Below, piece by piece: positions 63,985 through 64,000 of a DNA stretch of 64,000 nucleotides. Position numbers and translations under genes: made by a program. The notes beneath the pieces are model-generated. The model saw only the letters and a program-made list of their open reading frames with translations. It was not told the origin of the DNA and did not search any database. Within the stretch, counting starts at the first letter, position 1, and the number at the start of each line of letters is the position of its first letter. The stretch is from Pantoea allii (GTDB lineage: Bacteria; Pseudomonadota; Gammaproteobacteria; Enterobacterales; Enterobacteriaceae): NCBI RefSeq assembly GCF_002307475.1, contig NZ_NTMH01000047.1:1-64000 (forward strand), given 5' to 3'.

Positions 63985-64000
63985 TATGTATTTTCACGAT
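63985..64000 (+). CDS. Start of a further gene (cut by window edge)
   Basis: ATGTATTTTCACGAT is preceded by CAGGAG about 8 bases upstream, which makes a real start likely. Only five codons (MYFHD) are visible, so the product cannot be named. Confidence 0.4.

Noticed and set aside
1..64000. CRISPR array, tRNA, rRNA or complete insertion sequence
   Set aside because: No regularly spaced identical repeats with spacers, no cloverleaf or rRNA-like sequence and no transposase gene were seen on either strand.

Overview
The window is chromosomal DNA of an enterobacterium. The block cnu-ydgK-rsxABCDGE-nth-dtpA-gstA-pdxY-tyrS-pdxH-mliC (about 37.5-52.1 kb) keeps the Escherichia coli gene order, and its proteins have the lengths I recall for E. 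coli (Cnu 71, RsxA 193, DtpA about 494, GstA 201, TyrS 424, PdxH 218 residues). The genes around it are not in the E. coli order, and the sequence does not fix the genus. An Enterobacter/Kosakonia/Cronobacter-type relative is a reasonable guess.

Layout. (1) 0-4 kb: 5' part of a type VI secretion vgrG (minus strand, running off the window), a gene-poor AT-rich gap, and a cold-shock-domain protein with an added C-terminal domain. (2) 4.2-7.9 kb: a compact set of HAD hydrolase, APH-type kinase, class III PLP enzyme and Lrp/AsnC regulator, probably a catabolic pathway for a hydroxylated amine or amino acid. (3) 8-21 kb: single metabolic genes with their regulators: LysR/SDR pair, zinc alcohol (formaldehyde-type) dehydrogenase, alpha/beta hydrolase, MBL-fold hydrolase, MscS channel, DHDPS-family aldolase, an MFS remnant, a second LysR and an NCS1 permease with an 18-bp palindrome upstream. 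(4) 21-32 kb: a surface-adhesion region holding an amidase (AmiD) coupled to a small HTH regulator, a second similar HTH gene, a DUF1120 subunit/usher/chaperone fimbrial operon, a ToxR/CadC-like regulator with a FidL-like partner, and a diguanylate cyclase. (5) 32-37 kb: the ytfQRT-yjfF galactofuranose ABC transporter with a GalR/GalS-like box upstream. (6) 37.5-52.1 kb: the conserved housekeeping block, including the Rsx/Rnf electron-transport complex with an expanded RsxC tail. (7) 52.4-58.4 kb: an accessory module (two small membrane proteins, a DUF4225 protein, an orphan Hcp, a J-domain membrane protein and the Hsp70 HscC). Related short inverted repeats lie on both sides. (8) 58.5-64 kb: a lipoprotein, a two-component system divergent from a MipA/OmpV porin-like protein, a periplasmic 5-hydroxyisourate hydrolase, two tandem YgdI/YgdR-type lipoproteins, and the first codons of a further gene.

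The strongest candidates for something undescribed are the DUF4225/small-membrane-protein/Hcp module in region 7 and the kinase/phospho-lyase-like set in region 2. No rRNA, tRNA, CRISPR array or complete insertion sequence was seen. Family names come from recognising motifs and recalled homologues; no database search was run.
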